The position numbers were made by a program, and so were the translations under genes. Shown piece after piece: positions 55,939-64,000 of a stretch of 64,000 bases of DNA. The stretch comes from Thalassotalea sp. G2M2-11 (lineage in GTDB: Bacteria > Pseudomonadota > Gammaproteobacteria > Enterobacterales > Alteromonadaceae). The notes under the pieces are model-generated. The model did no database searches and was not told the origin of the DNA. It was given only the letters and a program-made list of their open reading frames with translations. The stretch spans positions 1,054,001 to 1,118,000 of the forward strand of contig NZ_JADNYL010000001.1 in the NCBI RefSeq assembly GCF_017168195.1, in the 5' to 3' direction. The stretch's first letter is position 1, and each line of letters opens with the position of its first letter.

Positions 55939-57342
55939 TTATTTAGGCGCTTGTACCTTACCATGACCAAATACGTCATCTTTGCCCGGTTTCCCCATAT
56001 CTAATGCCAGTTCTCGTAATTTTGCTTCGACATGAGCGGGTTTCATGTTTCCACCATTGGCACCAATAATTAATGCAGCAACACCAGCGGCATGAGGGGC
56101 TGACATAGAAGTCCCAACTGACCAATACCAACCGCCATTACCTGTGCTAAATACAAAGTCAAATGCGAAGCAAACATTGGTGATACCAGCGACGGTACAA
56201 AGATCACGCCCCCCTGGCATAAAGGCACTCATGTAATCTCCGCCAGGCGCACCAAAATCAATGGCTGACTGACCAAAGTTTGAATACAGTGCTAAATGAT
56301 CAGTATAAGTTGACGGATTTTTTCCCCATAAGCGAGGGCCTAATGCTGAGATAGAATTTACCGCAGGTAAGTCAGCAGGTAGTTTCACTAAGCTGTCAGT
56401 ATGATCTAAATCAGTGGCTTCATTGCCTGCAGAAGCAATTAGTGTGACACCATTTTGTTTGGCATACGTTGCCGCTTTGCTGTAGGTATTAATAAATTGT
56501 GCAATACCATCTTTACCACCGACCTGAAAACGAATGTCATCAGAGGTATCATATGGCGTACCATTGATATCAAACAGGCCATTATGACGGATGCCTAAGC
56601 CTAAGCTCATGTTGGCAACGTCAGCGCCAATATTAGCGGCATATACCATAGCTGCCATGGTTGCATAAGAGCTACCACGACCAGTATCGGCAGATAGGGC
56701 TTTTAAAATAACAAGCTCTGCTTCAGGTGCAATACCGATTGTACCAAAGCCATTGTCTGCAGCAGCAATGGTCCCAGCGGTGTGAGAACCGTGGTTATTG
56801 ATGTCAGTACCTGCATAATCCCAAGTTTCACCAGCGATAAAAGAAGCACTTAGTTCAATATTAATGTTTGGTGCTAAATCAGGGTGGGCACCATCAGCGC
56901 CAGTATCTATAACAGCAACACGCACACCAGCACCTCGGTTACCTGCATTCCACGCCTCTACTGCGCCTACTGCTTGATGACCCCACTGCAGATCAAAAAA
57001 GAAATCATCATCGCCACTTGCGGGGGGATTGCTGTAGTTGGCTTCAGTGACCAATAAATTGACGTCTGTTGGTAATTTTTCCACTTTGGGAGTAAATGCG
57101 GAGGCATCTGGAATAAGTGTTAAGCCAGATTGTTGTGCGGCATCAATTGATGGATATGACACTTTACACACTGAAATTTCCTCAATGCAGTCAACAAGGG
57201 TACCACCACTTTTTGCCACGTCTTGGTGTATTTTCTTTATATTAGCTTTTGCACCTGCATCATAAATAAAATCAATCGATTTAGCGTTAATACCAGCACT
57301 GACCGATAGAGATAATGCTGTTAGTAAAAATAATTTTTTCAT
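55939..57342 (-). CDS. Secreted S8 (subtilisin-like) serine protease
   Basis: 467 aa. A signal peptide (TALSLSVSAGINA) is followed by an inhibitor-like propeptide (about 22-105). The catalytic triad is Asp146 in VAVIDTGADGAHPDL, His184 in NNHGSHTAG and Ser412 in VGTSMSAPHAAG. The oxyanion region LIASAGNEATDLDH is also present. The chain stops about 55 residues after the Ser, with no C-terminal P/Homo B, PPC or PKD domain, so this is a minimal subtilase. AAGGAAG precedes the ATG. It follows a small unknown secreted protein. Confidence 0.92.
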   Translation of the reverse strand: MKKLFLLTALSLSVSAGINAKSIDFIYDAGAKANIKKIHQDVAKSGGTLVDCIEEISVCKVSYPSIDAAQQSGLTLIPDASAFTPKVEKLPTDVNLLVTEANYSNPPASGDDDFFFDLQWGHQAVGAVEAWNAGNRGAGVRVAVIDTGADGAHPDLAPNINIELSASFIAGETWDYAGTDINNHGSHTAGTIAAADNGFGTIGIAPEAELVILKALSADTGRGSSYATMAAMVYAANIGADVANMSLGLGIRHNGLFDINGTPYDTSDDIRFQVGGKDGIAQFINTYSKAATYAKQNGVTLIASAGNEATDLDHTDSLVKLPADLPAVNSISALGPRLWGKNPSTYTDHLALYSNFGQSAIDFGAPGGDYMSAFMPGGRDLCTVAGITNVCFAFDFVFSTGNGGWYWSVGTSMSAPHAAGVAALIIGANGGNMKPAHVEAKLRELALDMGKPGKDDVFGHGKVQAPK

Positions 57343-57381
57343 CGTTCTTCCTTCTATTTTTATATTTATTTGTTTAGGGAG

Positions 57382-57897
57382 TTATGAGTCTTCTGTTTTT
57401 TTCCATAGCAAAAATTGATAACCAAATAACTCAGGGGCTTGCAAACGCAAATATTGGTTGTCGACTAAAGAGATGGATAACGGGAATGTTTGTTGTTCAA
57501 TTGAACCGATAAACTCATATTGTTTGTTGTTAGCGCTTTTTAACACTAGAGAAATTTTGGCATCATTGTCACCAGTGGTTACTATTAGCGCTTGATGAGA
57601 TAATTGGTTACGTTCTTTGGCATATATTGTCAGTAACTTAGGTAGTAGCTTGGCGAGTTTTTCATTCCACTGCGGGAGTTGTTTAGCAAAAGTTAATGAC
57701 GCTTGTTTATCTAATTGCCAGTTTCCCTGAATATCATCTGGTACTGAGCTGTTTTGTCTAACGGACGATTGTTTTTGTCCTATCGTCTTGGCTTGTGTCA
57801 GCATATTGCCGTAAAGCCCTTTACTATAGTTTCCTTTACCATAGAGTTCAGATGACATTAGTAACAGTAATGCAACTAAAATGTAAGGTGATTTCAT
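57382..57897 (-). CDS. Small secreted protein of unknown function
   Basis: 171 aa, not recognised. A signal peptide (ILVALLLLMSSELYG) is followed by a short basic region, a helical stretch (LTFAKQLPQWNEKLAKLLPKLL) and strands (DAKISLVLKS, QYEFIGSIEQQTFPLSISLV, YLRLQAPELFGYQFLLW). The 'GNWQLDKQAS' opening is seen in lipocalin-like or beta-barrel-like small proteins. It lies 39 bp upstream of the subtilase in the same direction and is probably cotranscribed. A chaperone or inhibitor of the protease is possible but unproven. TGGAG lies upstream. Confidence 0.7.
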   Translation of the reverse strand: MKSPYILVALLLLMSSELYGKGNYSKGLYGNMLTQAKTIGQKQSSVRQNSSVPDDIQGNWQLDKQASLTFAKQLPQWNEKLAKLLPKLLTIYAKERNQLSHQALIVTTGDNDAKISLVLKSANNKQYEFIGSIEQQTFPLSISLVDNQYLRLQAPELFGYQFLLWKKTEDS

Positions 57898-57953
57898 TGG
57901 TGATCTCCACTACAAAAATCGTTAACGGGCGAGTAAATTGATTAGGTTGAAAT

Positions 57954-57981
57954 TAAAAAGCCCAAAGTTAATTGGGCTTTA
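57954..57981 (-). terminator. Terminator after the metzincin gene
   Basis: On the minus strand AAAGCCCA pairs with TGGGCTTT across an 8-nt loop and is followed by TTTTT. Confidence 0.82.
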
Positions 57982-58009
57982 ATTATTTAAGATTAATCAA
58001 ATGATGATC

Positions 58010-60628
58010 TTACTCGTTAATGTGAGCACAGCGTCCAAATTCTGCACCTTTCTTAACGGCTTCAACCACTTGTTTAGGGAAGCTTAGTTCCATATCAACA
58101 CCGTTGTCACAAACAAAGGCTTTGTTGGCATCAACATCTATGGTTAATACCGCACCAGCAATACCTGCCATCATTTCAGAACCGTTAGCACTTAAGCCAA
58201 AAATGTTGTCAGTTAGGAAGTTTTTCGCTTCAACTACTCCTTGCTTAGCGAAAAAGTCTTTATTTGACATCCAGCCTAAGCCTTCCATATAGATAGCACC
58301 GATATAACCACCACTGAAGACACCGCCTGCACGTGCTGTGATCATTGATAAATCATCTGTAGCATCTAATACCGTCATTCTTGGTAGTCCAGCTCCTAAT
58401 GCAACTAACTCATCGTGATTATAGAAGTTACAGAAGTTTGTCCAACGCTGTATAAATGGCACATCATCACACCAACGTAGGCTGCCTAAGTTCTCAAGTG
58501 TGTCGCTTTGAGTATCCCAACGATGAACACCTTGCGCTGCACGTCGACTATTTAGCGTAGTAAAGGCAACATAGCGACCATCTTCAGAGATGACAGAACC
58601 ATCAGTTGCGCCAAACTTGCCATTGGTATCAACAAGTTTTCCGTCAACCCAAGCAACTTGACCAAAGCCATTCGTTGTACCAGTAATGGTTTCACCATTG
58701 CCAGATACACGATCTGCGCGGATCCAAGGGATACGACGGTTTGTTTCCGTTAATAGAACCTCTTTGCCTGTTCCCCAAGTTCTATCAACGATTTCGATAC
58801 CATTATCAAGTACTTTAGCTTTACCTGTTTTGGTGTCCCAAACAGTAGGCATTCCATATGAAGCAGCCCCTTGGCCGTCAGCACAGCTATTGCTACCATC
58901 ATATGGGAAACGAGTGGTACCAACGACTGTTGAGCCTACATCGTCTATATCCCAAATACTGTGTGAAGATATACCTTGTTGGCTAGATAGATGACAAGTG
59001 TTACCCGTTAAGTCTTCTAATGGAGTAATTTTGTCATTTTTAATATCCCAAATTGCACCTTGGGAAATGCCGTTACCGTTAAAGTCGGCAAGTACAGCAG
59101 CCTTGGTTGCCGTTTTATTCATAGTGGCAGTGGTTGATTTAAGTAATGCATAACCTTCTGCATTGGTTGCTGTGTCGATCATTTGCTTTTTAGTGGAATC
59201 ATAAATAAATGGTATACCGCCTTGTGTCGTACCTAGCGCACGTTTACCATTTTTAGATTGATCCATGACAAAAGCGCCAATTAACGGTGTATAACTGATG
59301 CCGTCAGTGTAACCGTTGAAGTACATTTCAAGCTCTTTAGTTTCACCACCTGCGACTACGATTTCTGAATAATCACACGCATTATCTGTACCTGGGTTTG
59401 CACTTTCTGCTTCATTCCAATATTCAGCTTCAGAAACTAGTGGTGTTTGCGCTGTTGGATAACCACCTGCTTTAATTGTTTCAATATAAAGTGCATAACG
59501 GCCACCAGGTGTTAAACCATTGATGGTGAATTTACCATCAGGGCCAATCATACCTTGGGTCATATTACCGGATTGTTGAGTGATAACGTCTTGGTATGGA
59601 TCGTCTAAGTTACGGGCTACCATGTTCATACCTGAGTATTCAACGCCTTCTTTAGTGCGTAAGGTGCCTGAAATAGAACCATAATTAGCTTTATAGTCAG
59701 CCGTTGGATACAGGTCTGAAAGGTTAACAATGTCGTCACGTACATTGACTGTGCCTTGAGCCTTACCTGCGTTGCTGCGCACATCAATAAATGGGAACAT
59801 GGTTTCGATATTGTTGACATCACTTTGTCTACCACTGGTATAAGTTGTAACACCATCACAACCAGGTACACCATCATATTGTGGCGACCAAGGTTTAGAC
59901 ATATAAGATAAATGACCATTGGCTTGCGAATGTGACATATTCATGGCATGACCAAATTCATGGGTGAATACACCGCCGACTTTCATACCGTCAGTATCAC
60001 TAACATCAACGAACCAACCATTCATAAGCGCAGTTGCTTCGATAATTTCACCGGTTTCTTCATCTGCCCATTCAGGAAAAGCAATACCTAATACCATGCT
60101 TCTAGGCACACCAAAATAGCTTTCTAAAATAGAGCCATCAGTGTCATAGTTAACCCAAAAACCATAACCGTTTTCTGCGCCATAAATTTGGTCAACATTG
60201 TCGGCGTTAACATCGGCAATGCCGGTTTTTTCAAAAATAGTCCCTTGCACTGTCATTTCAAAAGTTGAGGTTTCTACATTAGACCATTCTTTTACTGCAT
60301 GAGCCGTTACTGCATTAGCTTGCTCAATGGTCAGGAAGGTATAGTCTCTATCTAGTGCAACATATTTAGGTAATACAGTACCGTCGGGTAGGGTAATGTC
60401 TTGATTAAATGTTGTTCCAGCTTCAAGGACAGTAAAAGTTTGTACATCGTTACCGTCTTTATCTTTGATTAGCATACCGCCATCAGTATAAACTGGGATC
60501 GCGCCTTTTGATGTATCCCATTTATAAGGCATCATGGATTTTTCATGAATGTATAATGGACCACCCGCTAGTGCGCCGACAGAAATTGTTGCTAAAGTTA
60601 ATGCTGCTGCAATTTTTGAAAATTTCAT
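58010..60628 (-). CDS. Large secreted metzincin-like metalloprotease
   Basis: 872 aa. The signal peptide ends near GALAGG. The zinc site GGVFTHEFGHAMNMSHSQ gives His223, Glu224, His227 and His233, an HExxHxxNxxH motif: the usual metzincin Gly is replaced by Asn. A Met-containing turn candidate (HLSYMSKPW) follows closely. A carboxypeptidase-regulatory/SpaA-like beta domain is likely around residues 330-400 (GPDGKFTINGLTPGGRYALYIE). The C-terminal 400 residues contain repeated GxxxxWD segments (AIWDIKNDKI, GMPTVWDTKTGKA, VHRWDTQSDTLENLG) like a beta-propeller. The start overlaps the upstream stop (TAATG). Confidence 0.75.
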   Translation of the reverse strand: MKFSKIAAALTLATISVGALAGGPLYIHEKSMMPYKWDTSKGAIPVYTDGGMLIKDKDGNDVQTFTVLEAGTTFNQDITLPDGTVLPKYVALDRDYTFLTIEQANAVTAHAVKEWSNVETSTFEMTVQGTIFEKTGIADVNADNVDQIYGAENGYGFWVNYDTDGSILESYFGVPRSMVLGIAFPEWADEETGEIIEATALMNGWFVDVSDTDGMKVGGVFTHEFGHAMNMSHSQANGHLSYMSKPWSPQYDGVPGCDGVTTYTSGRQSDVNNIETMFPFIDVRSNAGKAQGTVNVRDDIVNLSDLYPTADYKANYGSISGTLRTKEGVEYSGMNMVARNLDDPYQDVITQQSGNMTQGMIGPDGKFTINGLTPGGRYALYIETIKAGGYPTAQTPLVSEAEYWNEAESANPGTDNACDYSEIVVAGGETKELEMYFNGYTDGISYTPLIGAFVMDQSKNGKRALGTTQGGIPFIYDSTKKQMIDTATNAEGYALLKSTTATMNKTATKAAVLADFNGNGISQGAIWDIKNDKITPLEDLTGNTCHLSSQQGISSHSIWDIDDVGSTVVGTTRFPYDGSNSCADGQGAASYGMPTVWDTKTGKAKVLDNGIEIVDRTWGTGKEVLLTETNRRIPWIRADRVSGNGETITGTTNGFGQVAWVDGKLVDTNGKFGATDGSVISEDGRYVAFTTLNSRRAAQGVHRWDTQSDTLENLGSLRWCDDVPFIQRWTNFCNFYNHDELVALGAGLPRMTVLDATDDLSMITARAGGVFSGGYIGAIYMEGLGWMSNKDFFAKQGVVEAKNFLTDNIFGLSANGSEMMAGIAGAVLTIDVDANKAFVCDNGVDMELSFPKQVVEAVKKGAEFGRCAHINE

Positions 60629-61233
60629 TATTGTTGTACTCCTGCTAGCTTACCTACTAAGCTCATAAATGCGCTTGCATCTACGGCACCTACGGTTGTC
60701 ATTAAATTAACTTCTTCATGAGAAAGGTTAGTGGTATCGATATTTTCAAATAAGCCATTGTTATCAAATTGGTTGGCAACTTTGCCGTTATCGACAACAA
60801 ACTTACCTTGCGCCATACCTGCGGTAGTTTGGAAGCCGGTGATAGATGCAGGTTTGTACATGAAAGCGACTACTTGTTCCCCTTCATTCCACTTAGCAAA
60901 CCCTTCAGGTGATACACCTAAATAAATTTTACCGTTACCCATTGAACGTGGTTTTAATAAACCAAATTGACGAAACGTATAGGTTGAATCTTCTTTTAAT
61001 TTACCTTTGGCATCTGAGTCGACTTTGATGGTGATTTCAGTAAATGGACGTTTGTTATCGAAACCGTCGGTTACTTTAATCACTTCACCAGCAATAATGC
61101 TTTGTGAGGCATCAGTTAGTTGTTTTAAGTTTTGTTTTTTTAATTTCATGGCATTTGCTGATGTGGCAAGTGATAAGCTTGCGACGACAACAAACATCAT
61201 TGAAACTTTTTTAAGTAACGAATGTGCTCTCAT
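60628..61233 (-). CDS. Secreted partner of the metzincin, unknown family
   Basis: 201 aa. Signal peptide ends near ATSANA. A beta-rich domain follows: SQSIIAGEVIKVTDGFD, FTEITIKVDSDAKGKLKEDSTYTFRQFG, GEQVVAFMYKP. The pattern 'I-x-G-x-V ... T-x-I-x-V ... KG' resembles small OB-like domains seen next to matrixin-type proteases, so a propeptide-like or chaperone role is possible, but I do not know the family. It is translationally coupled (TAATG) to the metzincin gene and has TGGAG before its ATG. One copy of the 18-bp repeat lies 116 bp upstream. Confidence 0.75.
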   Translation of the reverse strand: MRAHSLLKKVSMMFVVVASLSLATSANAMKLKKQNLKQLTDASQSIIAGEVIKVTDGFDNKRPFTEITIKVDSDAKGKLKEDSTYTFRQFGLLKPRSMGNGKIYLGVSPEGFAKWNEGEQVVAFMYKPASITGFQTTAGMAQGKFVVDNGKVANQFDNNGLFENIDTTNLSHEEVNLMTTVGAVDASAFMSLVGKLAGVQQ

Positions 61234-61348
61234 TTGTTTTTCTCCACTGACATTTAAAATAGTTTTTACCTAGGGGATTTGTTTTTATAGTTCCCTTGTT
61301 GGTGTCTATAGTTATGCAATAGAAAACTGTAATAATCACTTACATTCG

Positions 61349-61366
61349 TGTAGCGTTTTGTACAAA
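61349..61366 (+). repeat. 18-bp repeat, copy 1
   Basis: TGTAGCGTTTTGTACAAA, containing the palindrome TTTTGTACAAAA (61356-61367). It is 116 bp upstream of the metzincin-partner start. One mismatch from copy 2. Confidence 0.6.
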
Positions 61367-61615
61367 ATTATAATGTTTGATTTTGAGGGAATAAATAGAG
61401 TCTATATTTACTTGTTCGTTAAAATTTATATAAAACAATAATTTAAAGGTTGTTTTTTTGGGTGTTTTTATAATTGATAAAAGTCAGTGAATAGAAATTT
61501 TGTGATACAAATTTGAGTATATGTTCTAGTTTTAAATCTTGCTTATGTATTTTTATGCGGTATTTTGAATAAAAATTCATTTATTGTTGGCAGGGAATAT
61601 TCTTAATATCTGTTA

Positions 61616-61633
61616 TGTAGCATTTTGTACAAA
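61616..61633 (+). repeat. 18-bp repeat, copy 2
   Basis: TGTAGCATTTTGTACAAA in the same orientation, 73 bp upstream of mipA. It contains the palindrome TTTGTACAAA. Likely an operator. Confidence 0.6.
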
Positions 61634-61706
61634 TAGGTGAATAGTCATTGCATTAACCTCTATACTTGTTAGTGTTAAGGGATAACTATGCGTAAAGTAA
61701 AGATCA

Positions 61707-62567
61707 ATGAAAGTTAAATTTATCGGTTTGTTCGTGTTTACACTGTTGTTGAGTGTAGAACAAGCCTTCGCCAATCAACAAACAAATGATATACCTATTG
61801 GTGAAGCTTCCGTAGGAGAGTGGAGCTTTGCTTTACTTGGTGGCTATGCTGCGATTGAAAATCCATTAAAAGAGCGTGATAGCTTGGAAACGTATGTGTT
61901 ACCTACATGGAGCTATTATGGTGAGAATTTTTATATTGATAACACCACCTTAGGTTATAGCTTAATTGAAACAGATACTTTGCTTTTTGATATTGCAGGC
62001 TATTTGAATGAAGACGGTGCGTTATTTAATTTAGGCAACGATAACTTATCATTTTTAGATATCAGTAACTATGTACCTCGAAAAAATGTACTCAGACCCG
62101 GTTATGTTGAACCTGTTTTTGCAGACATTGAGCGTGACTTTTCCTATATGGCGGGTGCTTCAATTCAGTGGTTAAATGAATATATTCAAGCTCGATTCGT
62201 GTATGGCAAAGATATTAGCGTTGGGCATCATGGTGAAGAAATAACTTTTAGTTTATTTAATTATTACCAATTTGGTCATGTCAAGCTTAATTGGCAACTG
62301 GGGGCGGTACGTAAAAGTCGCACCTTAGTCGAATATTACTATGATTTAACTTCAGATGAGATAGGGAACTTAACCTCTACCGGATTAACGTTTGACAGTA
62401 TTACCAACACTTATGGACAAATTGCAGTTAGTTATCAGTTAACTCGCCATTTGGATTTTGTCATATCTGTGAAGAAAACCTGGTTAGATGATCAGTTGTT
62501 AATTTCTCCATTAGTAGAAAAGGATAGCTATTTAAAAGGAGTGGCCGGGATAAATTATAAGTTTTAG
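61707..62567 (+). CDS. MipA/OmpV-family outer-membrane protein
   Basis: 286 aa. The signal peptide ends near EQAFA. The MipA/OmpV pattern is visible in WSFALLGGYAAIENPLKERD, YVLPTWSYYGENFYIDNTTLGYSL, the central AGASIQWLNEYIQARFVYGKDISVGHHGEE and the closing YLKGVAGINYKF. Members are outer-membrane barrels, some acting as scaffolds for murein synthesis or as stress-induced porins. It is the first gene of the unit with DUF3019, response regulator and kinase, so it is probably a target of that two-component system. Confidence 0.88.
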   Translation: MKVKFIGLFVFTLLLSVEQAFANQQTNDIPIGEASVGEWSFALLGGYAAIENPLKERDSLETYVLPTWSYYGENFYIDNTTLGYSLIETDTLLFDIAGYLNEDGALFNLGNDNLSFLDISNYVPRKNVLRPGYVEPVFADIERDFSYMAGASIQWLNEYIQARFVYGKDISVGHHGEEITFSLFNYYQFGHVKLNWQLGAVRKSRTLVEYYYDLTSDEIGNLTSTGLTFDSITNTYGQIAVSYQLTRHLDFVISVKKTWLDDQLLISPLVEKDSYLKGVAGINYKF

Positions 62568-62570
62568 CTA

Positions 62571-62975
62571 ATGAGACAAAAGCATTTGCAGCAACTACAT
62601 TTTTTCCTTTTCTTTTTCATAGTTACCTATGGCAACAATGCCTTGGCTGCTAATGGTAAGGCATTGCAAGTGACACCCCAAATTTGTGTAGTTGCCCAAG
62701 GTGAAAAGCGCTGTCAAACGGTGGTAGATATTCAATATCATACCGATCATCTTGCAGATTACTGTATTGTCATTGCCACTTACCACATTAGACGCTGTTA
62801 TCAACAAGTACAGCAACTGCAATTGCAGGTAGATGTCAAAACAGAAAATTCACTTGAAATTGAAGTGCAAGAGCAGCATTCTAATGCAGTCATAGCGCAT
62901 ACAACAATGGATGTAGTGATGTATAAACGAAAGGAAACAAGGAAGCGCCGTAATTTTGGTTGGAACTTTCTATGA
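62571..62975 (+). CDS. DUF3019 family protein
   Basis: 134 aa with a signal peptide (FFLFFFIVTYGNNALA). The mature domain has the DUF3019 pattern: LQVTPQICVVAQGEKRCQ, a paired-Cys core (YCIVIATYHIRRCY) and a C-terminal MDVVMYKRKETRKRRN. It is a small, probably periplasmic beta-sandwich with four cysteines that could form two disulfides. It starts 3 bp after mipA and overlaps the response regulator by ATGA, so the three are tightly coupled. Function unknown; a periplasmic sensor partner of the kinase is a reasonable guess. Confidence 0.82.
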   Translation: MRQKHLQQLHFFLFFFIVTYGNNALAANGKALQVTPQICVVAQGEKRCQTVVDIQYHTDHLADYCIVIATYHIRRCYQQVQQLQLQVDVKTENSLEIEVQEQHSNAVIAHTTMDVVMYKRKETRKRRNFGWNFL

Positions 62976-63667
62976 GTCAAACGCGACCTTTTCATTTATT
63001 GTTAGTTGAAGATGATTTAGCACTTGCTGAGTTGGTTGCAAATTTTTTATCTCTCAATAATTTTGATGTGTCCATTGCATTAACGGCAAAACAGGCTCGC
63101 CATATTGCACAAGAGAAGCACTTTGACATTATTGTTTGTGACGTAATGTTGCCTGATGGTAATGGTTTTGTTCTGATCAAAGATTTATTTAAACATCAAC
63201 AATGCCCTGTTATTTTTCTCACCGCCTTGGGGGATGATGACAGTCAAATCGAAGGATTTGATGCGGGAGCCGTAGATTATATACCTAAGCCAGTAAATCC
63301 TTCTGTATTGCTGGCAAGAATTAAAGCCAATCTGAAAAAGATCAAGACTTCAGATAAAACAGATGTCTTGCAATTTGGCACTTTCGTTTTTGATCATCGC
63401 ACTAAATCATTAATGCAAAATAAAGAAAAAATAGCGGTAACTAATCAAGAATTTGATATTTTATGGTTGTTTGTCAATAACTTGAATCAACCATTACCTC
63501 GGGATTTTTTATTTCAGGAAATTGTCGGACGCGAATATGATGGCAGTGATCGCGCTGCAGATCTTAAAATAAGTCGCTTGCGAAAAAAATTGCAATTGCT
63601 CGGTTTAGATGAGTTAGTGATTGAATCTATTCGTAATCAAGGCTACGTTTTTAGTATTTCAGAGTAA
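62972..63667 (+). CDS. OmpR/PhoB-family response regulator
   Basis: About 231 aa from the ATG of MSQTRPFH; the TTG four codons upstream is less likely. The receiver (5-118) has the acidic pair in LVEDDLALAE, the phosphoacceptor Asp57 in IIVCDVMLPDGNGF and Lys106 in VDYIPKPVNP. The winged-helix DNA-binding domain (about 130-231) includes VTNQEFDILWLFVNNLNQPL and DLKISRLRKKL. Cotranscribed with mipA, DUF3019 and the kinase. The 18-bp repeats in the upstream intergenic region are candidate binding sites. Confidence 0.93.
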   Translation: MSQTRPFHLLLVEDDLALAELVANFLSLNNFDVSIALTAKQARHIAQEKHFDIIVCDVMLPDGNGFVLIKDLFKHQQCPVIFLTALGDDDSQIEGFDAGAVDYIPKPVNPSVLLARIKANLKKIKTSDKTDVLQFGTFVFDHRTKSLMQNKEKIAVTNQEFDILWLFVNNLNQPLPRDFLFQEIVGREYDGSDRAADLKISRLRKKLQLLGLDELVIESIRNQGYVFSISE

Positions 63668-63679
63668 TGTAACTTCCCT

Positions 63680-64000
63680 ATGCGTACGCAATTTATTCGA
63701 ATATATGTGTTAATGATTGCTATTGTATGTTTATTACTTTACTCATTTAACGCTATTTTTAAAGAAGTGAGCGACGTAGATACCACACATTACACTTCAG
63801 TGAATCAGCTATTTGCCTTACAAGCGACAGGCGATACATTACCTAGTTTTTATCAGGTACCTGCTGAGCATTTATCCCTGCCAGAGCATTTGCAAGTAAA
63901 GCTTGAGCAAGGTGAGATCATTCCTTTGGAGTTAAGCTCTGGCTTTTGGACTTACTATCAACTACGTGGCGATGAGTTAGTCGCTTTTGGTCCTGTGCCA
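63680..64000 (+). CDS. Sensor histidine kinase, N-terminal part (partial)
   Basis: 107 codons from the ATG at 63680 to the window edge. The start MRTQFIRIYVLMIAIVCLLLY is a transmembrane anchor preceded by a basic residue. The periplasmic region follows (HYTSVNQLFALQATGD, LPEHLQVKLEQGEIIPLE). This is the typical sensor head of an orthodox kinase, 12 bp downstream of its response regulator. The catalytic part lies beyond the window. Confidence 0.8.
   Translation, partial: MRTQFIRIYVLMIAIVCLLLYSFNAIFKEVSDVDTTHYTSVNQLFALQATGDTLPSFYQVPAEHLSLPEHLQVKLEQGEIIPLELSSGFWTYYQLRGDELVAFGPVP

Larger units (their letters stand above)
61234..61706. other. Divergent intergenic region with two 18-bp direct repeats
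   Basis: 473 bp of AT-rich DNA between the metzincin operon and the mipA operon. No gene is visible apart from a nine-codon frame at 61688-61717. It holds two copies of TGTAGCRTTTTGTACAAA, one close to each operon. Confidence 0.6.

Overview
The window is a chromosomal segment of an AT-rich marine gammaproteobacterium. The housekeeping gene order (tolC / nudF-yqiB-cpdA-yqiA-parE, and ygiF, glnE and hldE in one neighbourhood) is enterobacterial/alteromonadal. The accessory genes (TonB receptor, GspA-GspB fusion, DUF3019, TorF-type porin, secreted proteases) point to Alteromonadales, most likely a Colwellia/Thalassotalea-type organism. That placement is inference from gene content; no rRNA or tRNA gene was seen.

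Layout. 0-2.5 kb: tail of a sensor histidine kinase, then a four-gene minus-strand operon of two DUF1538 membrane proteins (UmpAB-type cation/proton antiporter candidates), a PII-like protein and a CBS-pair protein. 2.6-8.5 kb: a complete trans-4-hydroxy-L-proline catabolic locus (epimerase, D-amino-acid oxidase-type dehydrogenase, deaminase, ketoglutarate semialdehyde dehydrogenase, GntR/FCD regulator) with a perfect 20-bp palindrome in the divergent promoter. 8.7-17.4 kb: SulP transporter, DUF1289, periplasmic binding protein, fumarylacetoacetase, large TonB-dependent receptor, CCA-adding enzyme. 17.5-25.4 kb: GspA-GspB fusion, HD-GYP phosphodiesterase, and leuABCD preceded by a leucine leader peptide and attenuator.

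25.5-30.3 kb: a surface-polysaccharide block with two CDP-glycerol-type phosphotransferases, two TagD-like cytidylyltransferases and a Wzi-type outer-membrane protein. 30.4-33.8 kb: SH3 protein, CYTH-CHAD triphosphatase, L,D-transpeptidase and an Lpp-like lipoprotein. 33.9-40.4 kb: an envelope-stress-like island (K+ channel, small RHH-like protein, YjfK, PspA-like YjfJ, YjfI, membrane spermidine-synthase-like protein, tandem DUF350 protein, lipoprotein) organised as two transcription units. Both units have the same GACATAATATGTC palindrome at the promoter. 40.5-52.7 kb: conserved housekeeping genes glnE, lpxL, hldE, tolC, nudF-yqiB-cpdA-yqiA, parE.

52.8-64 kb: chemoreceptor, TorF-family porin, a secreted subtilase, an unknown secreted protein, and a metzincin-like metalloprotease with a partner protein. 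Divergent from these is a mipA-DUF3019-response regulator-histidine kinase operon. The two divergent operons at 61 kb each carry one copy of an 18-bp repeat (TGTAGCRTTTTGTACAAA), which may link the protease operon to the two-component system.

The best candidates for an under-described system are the 33.9-40.4 kb island with its shared operator, the DUF1538-PII-CBS operon, and the repeat-linked protease/two-component locus.
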